Source of the DNA: QGON01 sp963691905
GTDB lineage: Bacteria; Pseudomonadota; Gammaproteobacteria; Chromatiales; Chromatiaceae
DNA: 64,000 nucleotides
Direction of reading: 5' to 3'
Assembly (NCBI GenBank): GCA_963691905.1
Contig: OY829893.1
Span: 1,178,001 to 1,242,000, forward strand
A model generated the notes under the pieces. It did no database searches and was not told where the DNA came from. It saw nothing but the letters and a program-made list of their open reading frames with translations. Position 1 is the stretch's first letter; each line of letters opens with the position of its first letter. Both the position numbers and the translations under genes were made by a program. Shown here in pieces: positions 15,896 through 24,514 of this stretch.

Positions 15896-18800
15896 ATGAG
15901 TCAGAACGACAATAATCTCGATCAGCCCCATCCAATGGATCCCAACAACGACGCGCATCTGGGTCTGGCAGGCAGAACCGCCAGATTTTTCATAGAGTCG
16001 CCTCTCTCACCCCTCTTCTTCCTGGCAATGATGTTAATGGGACTGCTTGGTCTCGTTGTCACGCCCCGTCAGGAGGATCCGCAGATCTCCGTGCCGATGG
16101 TGGATATCTTTGTTCAGTATCCCGGTGCGGCTGCGGAACAGGTATCTGGTCTGGCCATAGCTCCGCTGGAACGGATCATGTCGGAGATTCCGGGTGTGAA
16201 GCACGTCTATTCCGCATCTCAGCGGGGAGGCGGTATCGTCACCATTGAATTCGATGTGGGCGAGAATATGGGACCGTCGTTGGTTAAGGTCAACGATAAG
16301 ATCGATTCCAATATGGATCTGATTCCTCCCGGCGTGATGCCTCCGTTGGTGAAGGCCAAGGGGATCGACGATGTGCCAGCGGTCAACCTGACGCTCTGGT
16401 CAAGGGATGTGGATGGGGACGGCGCGCCGGATGTGGATGACGGGCAGCTGCGCATGTTGGCTCACGATGTGTTGCAGGCGATCAAAGAGCTGCCAAATAC
16501 CGGTAATGGCTTCGTGGTGGGTGGCCGTCGGGAGCAGGTGACGATTGAGGTCTTTCCGGAGCGGCTGGCGGGTTTTGGCATCAGTCTCGATCAGGTGGCT
16601 AACACCATCAAGACCGCCAACAGCGAACAGCAGGCCGGCGGAGTAGAGGCGGGCGATACCCACTTTACTGTGGTAACCGGCTCATTTCTCAGATCCGTGG
16701 ATGACATCAATCGCCTGGTTGTCGGCACCCACAACGACGTGCCGGTTTATGTGCACGATATCGCGCGGGTAAAGCAGGGACCGGAGGATGCGAAACACCT
16801 GGTCGCCTACTATACGGGGGCCGCGAGCGAGGCCGATATCAGGGCTGATGGCGTACCCGCAGTCACCGTTGCGGTGGCGAAAAAAGAGGGCTCCAATGGG
16901 GTCACCGTCGCAAATTCGATCATCGAGCGGGTGAACAGCATCAAGGGCTCACTGATTCCCGACAATGTGGAAGTGAGCGTTACCCGCGATTACGGCAAGA
17001 GTGCGGATGACAAGGTCAGTGACCTGATTTTTAAATTGTTCGTGGCGACGGGATTTGTTTTCCTGTTGGTATTGGTTGCGTTCCGTGCCTTCAGACCCGC
17101 GATTGTGGTGGTGCTGGTTATTCCCGTAGTGTTGTTGATGACCATCTTCAGTGCCTGGCTGATGGGTTATACGATCGACAGGGTGAGTCTCTTCGCGCTG
17201 ATCTTCTCCATCGGCATCCTGGTGGATGACGCCATCGTGGTGGTTGAGAATATCTACCGCCGCTGGCTGGAAGAGGGCAAGACCGACGTCGATACCGCAG
17301 TCGATGCGGTGCGTGAGGTGGGTAATCCAACGATCCTCGCCACCTTCACGGTTATCGCGGCGCTGCTGCCGATGGGGTTCGTCTCCGGCATGATGGGGCC
17401 CTACATGGAGCCGATTCCGGCCCTTGGCTCGTCGGCGATGTTGATCTCCGTATTCGCCGCGTTCGTCTTCACCCCCTACCTGACTATGTCCCATTGGCTG
17501 CGGCCATCCATGAACTATCTGGAGAAAGCGGGTAAAAGGGAGCACAAGGAAGCGGAGAAGCTGGAAGGCATGTTCCGGCGGGTTCTTATTCCGATGATCG
17601 AGAAACCCGCCAAGGCGCGTCTCTTCAAGCTGGTGATGTGGGGAAGTTTTGCTCTCGCCTGCTCCCTCTTCTATTTCAACCTGGTGGCGGTAAAGATGCT
17701 GCCGCTGGACAACAAGCCTGAATTTGCTGTTGTCCTCGACATGCCCGAAGGAACCGCTCTGCCGGTGACCGCCAATCTGGCGCATCGGATGGCGGATAAG
17801 ATCCGCCAATACCCCGAAGTGACTGCGGTGCAGGTCTACGCTGGAACCTCGAAGCCCTTCGATTTCAATGGCATGGTGCGTCACTACTATTTACGCAAGA
17901 GTCCCTGGCAGGCAGAAGTGCAGGTGCAGTTGTTGCATAAATCGAAGCGCGACCGCAGCAGTCATGAAATTGCCACTCAGGCTCGTGAAGATCTTAAGAA
18001 GATGGTGAAAGGTACTGGCGCCAAGTATGCGGTGGTGGAGATGCCGCCGGGACCGCCGGTACTTCAGTCCGTGGTGGCCGAGGTTCATGGTCCGAGTTCC
18101 GAAGTCCGTCGCCAGGTGGCCAGCGACCTGACTGAAATATTCAAGAAGGCTGAGAGCCTGCGTGATGTGGATAACTACATGCGCGATCCCTATCAGTATT
18201 GGCGCTTTACCGTGGATACGGAAAAATCGGTCAGGCGTGGTATCTCTGTGGATACCATCAACCGCAATCTGAGTATGTCTCTGGGTGGTACGCCGCTGGG
18301 TGATGTCAAGCAGCGAGCAGGGCATGAGCCGATCAATATCGTTATTCAGGTGCCGTTGGCGGAGCGTTCTGAGATCACCCGGCTGGGAGATATTCCCATT
18401 ATGTCGACCACCGGAATTGCTGTGCCGCTCAGGGAGTTAGGACGCTTCGAGCAGGTGCGTGAAGAGGACATAATCTTCCACAAGGATCTGCGTGACGTGG
18501 AGTATGTTGTCGCCGATGTTGGCGGCAAGATGGCGGCGCCGGTATATGGCATGTTTCAGGTTCAGGACCTGCTGGAACAGGAGCGCTATGTTGCGCCTGA
18601 TGGAGTTGCGCTGGATACGTTCTGGTTGGGCCCGCCTGGAGATGATACCACTTCTGCGATCGAGTGGGCGGGGGAATGGACCGTCACTTTTGAGACATTC
18701 AGAGATATGGGTGCAGCCTTTATGGTGGCGCTCATCATGATCTATATTCTGGTGGTGTGGGAGTTTGGCAACTTTCGTATCCCTGCGCTGATTATGGCGC

Positions 18801-19987
18801 CAATCCCGCTGACCCTGTTGGGTATTATTCCTGCGCACATGCTTTTCTTTCAGGCAGGATGGGGTGGAGAGTTCACTGCAACCTCTATGATCGGCTGGAT
18901 TGCGCTGGCCGGCATCATCGTGCGCAACTCTATTTTGCTGGTCGACTTCGCTATCCATGAAATCCAACACGGCAGTACGGTTGTTGAAGCCGTAATTCAG
19001 TCGTGTAAGACGAGAACCCGTCCGATCATGATAACCGCGTTTGCCCTGGTATGCGGCTCCTCGGTGATCTTCTTCGACCCGATTTTTCAGGGCATGGCGA
19101 TTTCCCTTGCCTCCGGTGTGCTGGTCTCCACGGTATTGACCCTGATAGTCATACCATTGGGTTGCATCAATGCCAGTAAGGATTTAATTGAAGTTGCAGC
19201 TGCTACCTGCCCGCCTGGAGTGGAGATGCCCGCGCTGGAGACTGCAGGCGCGGCAACCATTATCCCAGCGGAGCCGGTGACGCCTGAAGCTGCCCCGGCG
19301 AAAACGCCGCTGTGGGTGGCGGTGTGGGGTAAGTTGGCTGCTGCACTGATGATGGTTTTCTATTTGATCAGGGGTATCTTCCTACTGCTGGCAGATCTGT
19401 TTAAAAAATCTTCCAAACGGGGAGGAAGCCCACCCTCATCCCCCACTTCCGGTGGTACAGGTGGTCCAGCATCCGGTGGGGGTGGAGCATTCTCACCCGC
19501 TCCGGGAGGGACTGTTCCGGCTCCGGTAGCAGCAGCTCCTGTGGCTGAAAGTTTCCAGGCAGCCGAACCGGTCGCTACCAAGCCTGCTTCACCGGTCAAA
19601 GAGAGTGTGGAAACCACTGAAGTCAGTATGGTTGCGGCTAATGAGCCTGATGCAGCTGTCGACGTGACGAAAAGTGACCAAAAGAAGGTTGCAGAGAAAT
19701 TGGCTGCAGACTCACCTGAAACTACTGCCAAACGGGTTGCAGCGAAGGTTGTTCCAAAAGCAACCCCGAAGCGGGCGAAAAAACGTCCTTCGACGCTGAA
19801 AAAGGTCGCGACCAAGAAAAAAGTCGCAGCCAGCGCAAAGAAAACCAGTACTGCCCCGGCTAAAACGAAAGGTAACGGCAACGGTGCAGCAAAGCCTGCT
19901 AAAAAAGCCGCAACATCCGTCTCACCCAAGGTCAGAACGCTTCCTCTGCGTAAGAAAACAGCACGCCGGGGGATTCGTCTGAAATAA
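15896..19987 (+). CDS. RND-family efflux pump with long Lys/Ala-rich C-terminal tail
   Basis: The first ~1,090 residues are a standard RND permease. These show an N-terminal helix, PRQEDPQISVPMVDI, a porter domain, a first helix bundle (FSIGILVDDAIVVVENIYRRW, with the Asp pair used for proton transfer), a second porter domain and a second bundle (WIALAGIIVRNSILLVDFAI). It exports a substrate using the proton gradient. Homologues stop there. Here the chain continues for ~270 residues: a linker, one more membrane helix (~1135-1165), a Gly/Pro/Ala segment, and a strongly basic Lys/Ala/Thr/Pro stretch that resembles histone-H1-like bacterial tails. An upstream TTG is in frame, but the ATG is preferred. 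The length is 1,363 residues. Confidence 0.92.
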   Translation: MSQNDNNLDQPHPMDPNNDAHLGLAGRTARFFIESPLSPLFFLAMMLMGLLGLVVTPRQEDPQISVPMVDIFVQYPGAAAEQVSGLAIAPLERIMSEIPGVKHVYSASQRGGGIVTIEFDVGENMGPSLVKVNDKIDSNMDLIPPGVMPPLVKAKGIDDVPAVNLTLWSRDVDGDGAPDVDDGQLRMLAHDVLQAIKELPNTGNGFVVGGRREQVTIEVFPERLAGFGISLDQVANTIKTANSEQQAGGVEAGDTHFTVVTGSFLRSVDDINRLVVGTHNDVPVYVHDIARVKQGPEDAKHLVAYYTGAASEADIRADGVPAVTVAVAKKEGSNGVTVANSIIERVNSIKGSLIPDNVEVSVTRDYGKSADDKVSDLIFKLFVATGFVFLLVLVAFRAFRPAIVVVLVIPVVLLMTIFSAWLMGYTIDRVSLFALIFSIGILVDDAIVVVENIYRRWLEEGKTDVDTAVDAVREVGNPTILATFTVIAALLPMGFVSGMMGPYMEPIPALGSSAMLISVFAAFVFTPYLTMSHWLRPSMNYLEKAGKREHKEAEKLEGMFRRVLIPMIEKPAKARLFKLVMWGSFALACSLFYFNLVAVKMLPLDNKPEFAVVLDMPEGTALPVTANLAHRMADKIRQYPEVTAVQVYAGTSKPFDFNGMVRHYYLRKSPWQAEVQVQLLHKSKRDRSSHEIATQAREDLKKMVKGTGAKYAVVEMPPGPPVLQSVVAEVHGPSSEVRRQVASDLTEIFKKAESLRDVDNYMRDPYQYWRFTVDTEKSVRRGISVDTINRNLSMSLGGTPLGDVKQRAGHEPINIVIQVPLAERSEITRLGDIPIMSTTGIAVPLRELGRFEQVREEDIIFHKDLRDVEYVVADVGGKMAAPVYGMFQVQDLLEQERYVAPDGVALDTFWLGPPGDDTTSAIEWAGEWTVTFETFRDMGAAFMVALIMIYILVVWEFGNFRIPALIMAPIPLTLLGIIPAHMLFFQAGWGGEFTATSMIGWIALAGIIVRNSILLVDFAIHEIQHGSTVVEAVIQSCKTRTRPIMITAFALVCGSSVIFFDPIFQGMAISLASGVLVSTVLTLIVIPLGCINASKDLIEVAAATCPPGVEMPALETAGAATIIPAEPVTPEAAPAKTPLWVAVWGKLAAALMMVFYLIRGIFLLLADLFKKSSKRGGSPPSSPTSGGTGGPASGGGGAFSPAPGGTVPAPVAAAPVAESFQAAEPVATKPASPVKESVETTEVSMVAANEPDAAVDVTKSDQKKVAEKLAADSPETTAKRVAAKVVPKATPKRAKKRPSTLKKVATKKKVAASAKKTSTAPAKTKGNGNGAAKPAKKAATSVSPKVRTLPLRKKTARRGIRLK

Positions 19988-20024
19988 TGGGCTGGTTTTT
20001 CTGATTCGTGATTGAGCCACAGAT

Positions 20025-20062
20025 AAGGGGACAGAATACTCGGTTTTCTGTCCCCTTGACGT
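20025..20062 (+). terminator. Hairpin after the RND pump
   Basis: AAGGGGACAGA and TCTGTCCCCTT form an 11-bp stem about 40 bases after the pump stop. The T-run begins a few bases later, so it is an imperfect intrinsic terminator or a REP-type element. Confidence 0.45.
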
Positions 20063-20162
20063 TTTTGAGGGCTGGTTCAGGCCAGTGTTGCTGCTAATAT
20101 CTAAGTTTCTGGACATTCTGCTGCTTGTCGGCTTTTATTGTTAGCATCTGCATGAATAATAG

Positions 20163-20798
20163 GTGATCACTTTGCTTCGGATAGGCTGGTTGTCTTTGAG
20201 TTGGTCGTTGGCGTGTTTAGTAAGCATGACAGAAGCCGTAAGCGATACTCGAAGTTATGGTTTTCGGCCGCTCGACGGAGCTTCTACTTCCAATTCGACA
20301 GCAACCGGCGGTGCCCGATCTTTTCATTGGCGGCCATTTACTCAGGAAGGGTATGGGTTGTCTGCATACCAGACGCCGAAGGCATTGGAGCACAATGCCG
20401 AGCCTGCCCCTCTTCCTCCAAACCTAGTGAATCCCCCAAGTCTTCCGCGAGGAACCTATCGCCCTGTCGAGGAGATGCGTCCTATCTCGCCACAGATGGG
20501 TGAGTTTCGTTTTCGCACCATCGAACCTGACGAGCAATTACGGCTTCATGGACGGAATCCGATTTCACCAACGGGACAGCAAGCACAGAAGAGGGAAAGC
20601 AAGTACCGTTTTAGAGGGGATCCAACGGAGGCAAAGCCGAATAGGCCAGCTCCCATTGTCTGGGAAGGCGCCAAACAGATGATGAAGTATCGCCCGGATA
20701 GACGATTTTCGGATAGTAACAGCCGCTGGTCACCTTCTCAGGCAAGAGACTATACAAACAGCTTTAGGCCACTGGATTCAAACAGGCCGGCTAGATAG
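20163..20798 (+). CDS. Secreted Arg/Pro-rich protein with F-R-P-L motifs
   Basis: The frame opens with a GTG and a hydrophobic signal-like segment (IGWLSLSWSLACLVSM). The mature ~185 residues are low in hydrophobics and rich in Arg, Pro, Ser and Tyr. A short motif recurs: YGFRPLD, FHWRPF, FRFRTIEP, YRFRGDP, KYRPDR and FRPLDSN. No known domain is visible. The next gene encodes a larger protein with the same motif, so the two are probably a functional pair. The start is uncertain (GTG, or an internal ATG at 20226 that would lose the signal). I assign no function. Confidence 0.65.
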   Translation: MITLLRIGWLSLSWSLACLVSMTEAVSDTRSYGFRPLDGASTSNSTATGGARSFHWRPFTQEGYGLSAYQTPKALEHNAEPAPLPPNLVNPPSLPRGTYRPVEEMRPISPQMGEFRFRTIEPDEQLRLHGRNPISPTGQQAQKRESKYRFRGDPTEAKPNRPAPIVWEGAKQMMKYRPDRRFSDSNSRWSPSQARDYTNSFRPLDSNRPAR

Positions 20799-20966
20799 CG
20801 TGAATTGGTACTTTTCTTTTGCTGAATGTCGTTAAAATTCCCCCAAATGAGGGGCAAACGGTTTTTCAGAAGGGCGTTTGCAGTTAAACTGTCCGTTGTG
20901 ATTGAGACATGGAACGTATCTCGTTTTTTAGATGAATTCCTGCATATAGAAACAGGTGGAAAATAG

Positions 20967-22187
20967 ATGAATTCCAAAGGTTTGCGTTTTATTCCCTTAG
21001 GTGTCCTTTTTTTGCTGGCACTCCCAGGGGCATCGGCTTGGGCCTTTTACCCGTCCACAGCAGGATATCAGGCAGCGCCGACTGCATGGCAGGCTGATCG
21101 TTATGCGCTGCCGTGGGGCCAGGTATCCCGGCAACAGCAATATCAGAAGAGGCATTATCGTCCCGACTGGAATCGTCAGGCAGGATTTTTCGGTGGTTAC
21201 GAGAGTGCACGCGCTTACCCTCGTGTGCCGGAAAACTATTACCAGGGATATAGATTCAGACCCTTGCGGCAGGCAAACGCCCCGCGTATGGCATTTCGCG
21301 GTCCTGTACCTGGATATCCTTTTCCCGCAAACCGGTGGCGTCCACAGCATCAGCCTTATCAGAGCCGGGGATTTGCTCCCCCTGCCTATGTGAGTCCTCA
21401 GCCACGTTATGCCGGACAATATGCCGTAAACCCTGCACCCGTCCGATATGCGCCCCAGTATCGTCCCCATGTGGCTTATAATCATCGCCCCGTTCCCGCT
21501 CCGGTCTATGTTGCGGGATATCGCTTTCGACCGCTGCAGGAAGCCTATCGACCCAATAATCACCAGCTTCCACGCATGGCATTTCAGCCGCCACGCGCTC
21601 CAATGGGATATCGGCCACAGGTTCGACTGCATAGGCCTCAACCCAGCTTCCGGCCGATGAATGTTTCGCCGGTTCAGAGGGATCATCGTGTGTTGGCGCA
21701 AAGACCCCTGCCTGCTGCCAATCCACGGCACAGGCCCGCTGAAAATAAGCGTACAACTGTTGTCGCGAAAACTACTGCCGCCCGCAAATTGGATAGGTAT
21801 CAGCCATACCAACGCTACGTTTTTCGACCAGTGAATCGTGCTGCCGGTCAGCCGGTCGCAAGGATGCCCGTGCTGTCCAACCGCAGGGTTGAACCCCCTG
21901 TTCTGAGGAGTCGCTATTCGCAGAGAGACTATGCTCGTTCAATTTCGGCCGGGAGGCAGGTTTTCAACAGCAGCCCCTACCCGTCATTCCGGGAGTGGAG
22001 AGAGCCGCGTGCCGGTAACACGGGGATCAGTAGACGCGCAAATGTGCCGCGTTACCCTGGCGCCTACCAGGTCGTAGATCGGGACTGGTATCAAATTGAG
22101 GGAAGCCCATATGCTGTGGGCGGATTTGATTCATCACCAACAATGAGTCAGGTAGATTATATTGACCATTTTCCACTGATGGAGTGA
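20967..22187 (+). CDS. Secreted Tyr/Arg/Pro-rich protein with Y-R-F-R-P-L motifs
   Basis: This 406-residue protein has a clear signal peptide (FIPLGVLFLLALPGASA-WA). The rest is Tyr/Arg/Pro/Gln/Asn-rich with few hydrophobic residues, so largely disordered and basic. The motif YRFRPL occurs twice in full (GYRFRPLRQA, GYRFRPLQEA) with variants SFRPMN and YVFRPVN, and with RMAF repeats (PRMAFRGP, PRMAFQPP). This links it to the preceding gene. The C-terminal 40 residues are different: acidic and aromatic (VVDRDWYQIEGSPYAVGGFD). It may be an extracellular matrix or cell-surface component. No known family was recognised. A ParA-like ATPase follows. Confidence 0.7.
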   Translation: MNSKGLRFIPLGVLFLLALPGASAWAFYPSTAGYQAAPTAWQADRYALPWGQVSRQQQYQKRHYRPDWNRQAGFFGGYESARAYPRVPENYYQGYRFRPLRQANAPRMAFRGPVPGYPFPANRWRPQHQPYQSRGFAPPAYVSPQPRYAGQYAVNPAPVRYAPQYRPHVAYNHRPVPAPVYVAGYRFRPLQEAYRPNNHQLPRMAFQPPRAPMGYRPQVRLHRPQPSFRPMNVSPVQRDHRVLAQRPLPAANPRHRPAENKRTTVVAKTTAARKLDRYQPYQRYVFRPVNRAAGQPVARMPVLSNRRVEPPVLRSRYSQRDYARSISAGRQVFNSSPYPSFREWREPRAGNTGISRRANVPRYPGAYQVVDRDWYQIEGSPYAVGGFDSSPTMSQVDYIDHFPLME

Positions 22188-22245
22188 AATCGAGCCTGTT
22201 GGTGAAGGCAAATGCTTACACCACAGACTTGAAAAAGGGGAGTGC

Positions 22246-22881
22246 ATGATAACAGTAATAGGTAGTCTCAAGGGGGGATCCGGAAAGAGTACGGTAACCT
22301 TCAACCTGGCTGTGTGGTTGGCATTGGCAAATGCAAAGGTGTTGGTGGTTGACGCAGATCCGCAAGCGACCTTAACGGATGTTTTGGATGTCCGGGTGGA
22401 AGAGGGTTATGAGCCCAAAATCCAGGTCGTGGATGCATCGGGATTGAACCATAAAAAACGCTTCAAGGAATTTGATGAGGTGCTTATCGATGTTGGCACC
22501 GCAGATATAGAATCGATGAAGCGGGCTTTGACGCTGGCGGACAGGGTTGTGATTCCAGTGCCCCCCTCACAGGCGGATATCTGGTCGACCCAGAGGTTTA
22601 TCCGCTTTGTCGATGATAACGTTGACGGCAAGAACCCTGAACTTTTAGCATTTATCAATCGTGCGGACACTCACAGGGCGATTCGTGAGTCAGATGAGGC
22701 TGCTGCTGCACTTATCTCGCTTTCAGACATCACCTTTGTTAAGCAGAGATTGTGTCAGCGTACGGTTTTTCGGCGCTCATTCAGTGAAGGGCTTGCTGTC
22801 TTTGAACTTGATCCGCGGGGTAAAGGGACTCGGGAATTCAATGCATTGACTGTAGCTGTCTACCCACACTACATCGGTTAG
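22246..22881 (+). CDS. ParA/MinD-family ATPase (orphan)
   Basis: The 211-residue protein has the deviant Walker A motif KGGSGKST (residues 9-16), the switch region VDADPQATLTDVL, and VVIPVPPSQADIWSTQRFI. It is therefore a small ParA-type ATPase of the kind that positions plasmids or protein complexes on the nucleoid. No ParB gene or parS-like repeats are next to it, so it is more likely a cargo-positioning ATPase than a chromosome-partition one. It follows the two secreted motif proteins by 58 bases, in the same direction. Confidence 0.88.
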   Translation: MITVIGSLKGGSGKSTVTFNLAVWLALANAKVLVVDADPQATLTDVLDVRVEEGYEPKIQVVDASGLNHKKRFKEFDEVLIDVGTADIESMKRALTLADRVVIPVPPSQADIWSTQRFIRFVDDNVDGKNPELLAFINRADTHRAIRESDEAAAALISLSDITFVKQRLCQRTVFRRSFSEGLAVFELDPRGKGTREFNALTVAVYPHYIG

Positions 22882-22895
22882 CCATTGATAATAAT

Positions 22896-23008
22896 TAGTG
22901 TCCGTTTGTAAAGCCATATTCAACCACAAAGAATACAAAGTGCTCGAAGGCCAGGGGTTGACTAACAATATTTCCTTTCGCCAACTGCTTTGTGCGTTTT
23001 GTAGTGAA
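22896..23008. repeat. Dispersed intergenic repeat (ACAAAG type)
   Basis: This contains TAGTGTCC, then CAACCACAAAGAATACAAAG and, at the right, TTGTGCGTTTTGTAGTG in opposite sense. It is the looser relative of the 6111-6200 repeat. No gene is seen. Confidence 0.4.
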
Positions 23009-23117
23009 TGTTCTTTTCTGATGAACACTTGAAAAAAAGTGACGTGATTTTTGCACGTTAATATAATCATAATGATGCAGACTCTATGGGCATCAGATGA
23101 GATTGGTGGAGAGAGAG

Positions 23118-23696
23118 ATGGGATTTATCAGAAATATTTTGGCGCTGATCGGTCTGGTCGCCGTGCTTGGGATTGGAATGTTGTATGGCAAGTATAGCGA
23201 TGTCTTGTCAGGTTTCGACCCAGGGGCAGGAAAGGCCTATATGGAGATGGTCGAGAAGCTTTTGGAGACTAAAAGTGCAGCAGAGGCCTCGATCTGGAAA
23301 ATTCCGGTTGAAGAGGGGCTAACCGCGGAAGAGGTCGAAGAGACCATGAAGTTCGTGGCTAACGAACATAATATGTCTCATGTGGGTGAACTGCCGCTTT
23401 CCAAGGATATCGAAGCGAAAAAAGGTGAGAGTTACCGTTTCGTCAAGATCTTTCTCTTCTGCAACTCCCTGACTGCAGCGATTATGCTTGACTATTCCGA
23501 TGCCTACTCGGCCTACTTGCCTTGCCGTGTCACACTGATCGAAGATCAGGCGGGAAAGCTCTGGCTGGTTGCGCTCAATATGGACCTGATGATCTATGGC
23601 GGCGCACCTTTGCCTCCTGAGTTGAAGCAGGAAGCCATACAGGTGAAGGAGTATATTCTTGATATTATGAATCGGGGCGCTACCGGCGAGTTTTAA
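23118..23696 (+). CDS. Membrane-anchored DUF302-like protein
   Basis: From this ATG, preceded by GGAGAGAGAG, the product is 192 residues. It has an N-terminal membrane segment (ILALIGLVAVLGIGMLYGKY). The C-terminal ~90 residues match the DUF302 pattern: RFVKIFLFCNSLTAAIMLDY, a SAYLPCRVTLIEDQAGKLWLVAL strand pair and a final helix (ELKQEAIQVKEYIL). DUF302 domains are small alpha/beta proteins of unknown function, frequently secreted or membrane-bound in sulfur and nitrogen oxidisers. An in-frame start 21 bases upstream exists but lacks a ribosome site. Confidence 0.72.
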   Translation: MGFIRNILALIGLVAVLGIGMLYGKYSDVLSGFDPGAGKAYMEMVEKLLETKSAAEASIWKIPVEEGLTAEEVEETMKFVANEHNMSHVGELPLSKDIEAKKGESYRFVKIFLFCNSLTAAIMLDYSDAYSAYLPCRVTLIEDQAGKLWLVALNMDLMIYGGAPLPPELKQEAIQVKEYILDIMNRGATGEF

Positions 23697-23723
23697 CGCC
23701 AAGGTTCTCAATGCTTAACTGAA

Positions 23724-23746
23724 GCCCGGCACTGCCGGGCTTTTTT
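23724..23746 (+). terminator. Intrinsic terminator after the DUF302-like gene
   Basis: GCCCGGC and GCCGGGC form a seven-base stem with a three-base loop followed by TTTTTT. Confidence 0.9.
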
Positions 23747-23854
23747 GTTCCAGTGGGTTGTTGGGCGGATTGAGTCGAGAAAAAAGGAACAATAAAAGCC
23801 AGCTACCTGGAATATATTAGAGTATTAATATATACTTAACGCGTTATTGTGATA

Positions 23855-23874
23855 AGTCTAGTCTATGCTAGACT
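23855..23874. promoter_or_regulatory. Inverted repeat upstream of the Met/Ser-repeat gene
   Basis: AGTCTAG and CTAGACT pair with a six-base spacer 37 bases before the ATG at 23911, in the position of an operator or core promoter. The binding protein is unknown. Confidence 0.3.
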
Positions 23875-23910
23875 CAGTAGTTACTCATATTTGAGTAGGG
23901 TATTGTATTG

Positions 23911-24417
23911 ATGACTGAAAAAGAGAAGGCAGTAGCTGAAAAAACTGCCGAAGCCGACGAGAATAAACGTGAACAATACGGCATGGATAGGCTTTCCATG
24001 GCCTTTGAAACCAGCGCAAGACGCTGGGAATTGATTGTTTACCCTTCACTCTTTGCTTTTATTTTACTTGCCGCCTATGGATTCTATCTGGTCTTCAGCT
24101 TGGCCAAAGATGTCCATTTTCTTGCTCTCAGTGTCGATTCCAACATGAGTATCATGGCAAGCAACGTGCAGAGTATGACTGACAGTGTGGGTCAGTTGAC
24201 TGCAAATGTGCGCACCATGGCAGTCAGTGTTGATTCGATGGCTCAGGATGTAAGGACTTTGGAGCCTATCCTGTCAAGTATGGATACCATGAGTGAATCG
24301 ATGAAGTCCATGACCGAGTCAACCTACTACATGTCGCACGATATGCGTTCGATGAATCGTAATATACGGGATGTATCCAGACCCATGACAAAGTGGAACT
24401 CGTTTATGCCGTGGTGA
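23911..24417 (+). CDS. Single-pass membrane protein with Met/Ser-spaced helical repeat
   Basis: The 168-residue protein has an acidic, Lys/Glu-rich cytoplasmic N terminus, one membrane helix (LFAFILLAAYGFYLVFSLA), and a long C-terminal helix with Met and Ser at regular spacing (SMTDSVGQL, VDSMAQDV, MDTMSESMKSM, MRSMNRNIRD). This reads as an amphipathic or coiled-coil rod, like the spacer part of methyl-accepting proteins, but there is no signalling domain. It could tether or space a larger complex at the inner membrane. TTG at 23908 and ATG at 23911 are adjacent; the ATG is used. A terminator follows. Confidence 0.75.
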   Translation: MTEKEKAVAEKTAEADENKREQYGMDRLSMAFETSARRWELIVYPSLFAFILLAAYGFYLVFSLAKDVHFLALSVDSNMSIMASNVQSMTDSVGQLTANVRTMAVSVDSMAQDVRTLEPILSSMDTMSESMKSMTESTYYMSHDMRSMNRNIRDVSRPMTKWNSFMPW

Positions 24418-24440
24418 CATTTTTGCTGGTCTTAGCTGAA

Positions 24441-24473
24441 AAGCCCCGCCGGGACTCCCTGCGGGGCTTTTTG
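24441..24473 (+). terminator. Intrinsic terminator after the Met/Ser-repeat gene
   Basis: AAGCCCCGC and GCGGGGCTT form the stem, with an 11-base loop, followed by TTTTTG. It lies 24 bases after the stop. Confidence 0.9.
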
Positions 24474-24514
24474 TTGCCCGCCAGGAAGCCTGAAGTGTTT
24501 TGATTTTTCAGCTG

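Noticed and set aside
16949..17884. A 311-codon minus-strand frame inside the RND pump gene
   Set aside because: His/Gln-rich composition typical of an antisense shadow; the plus strand has all RND motifs.
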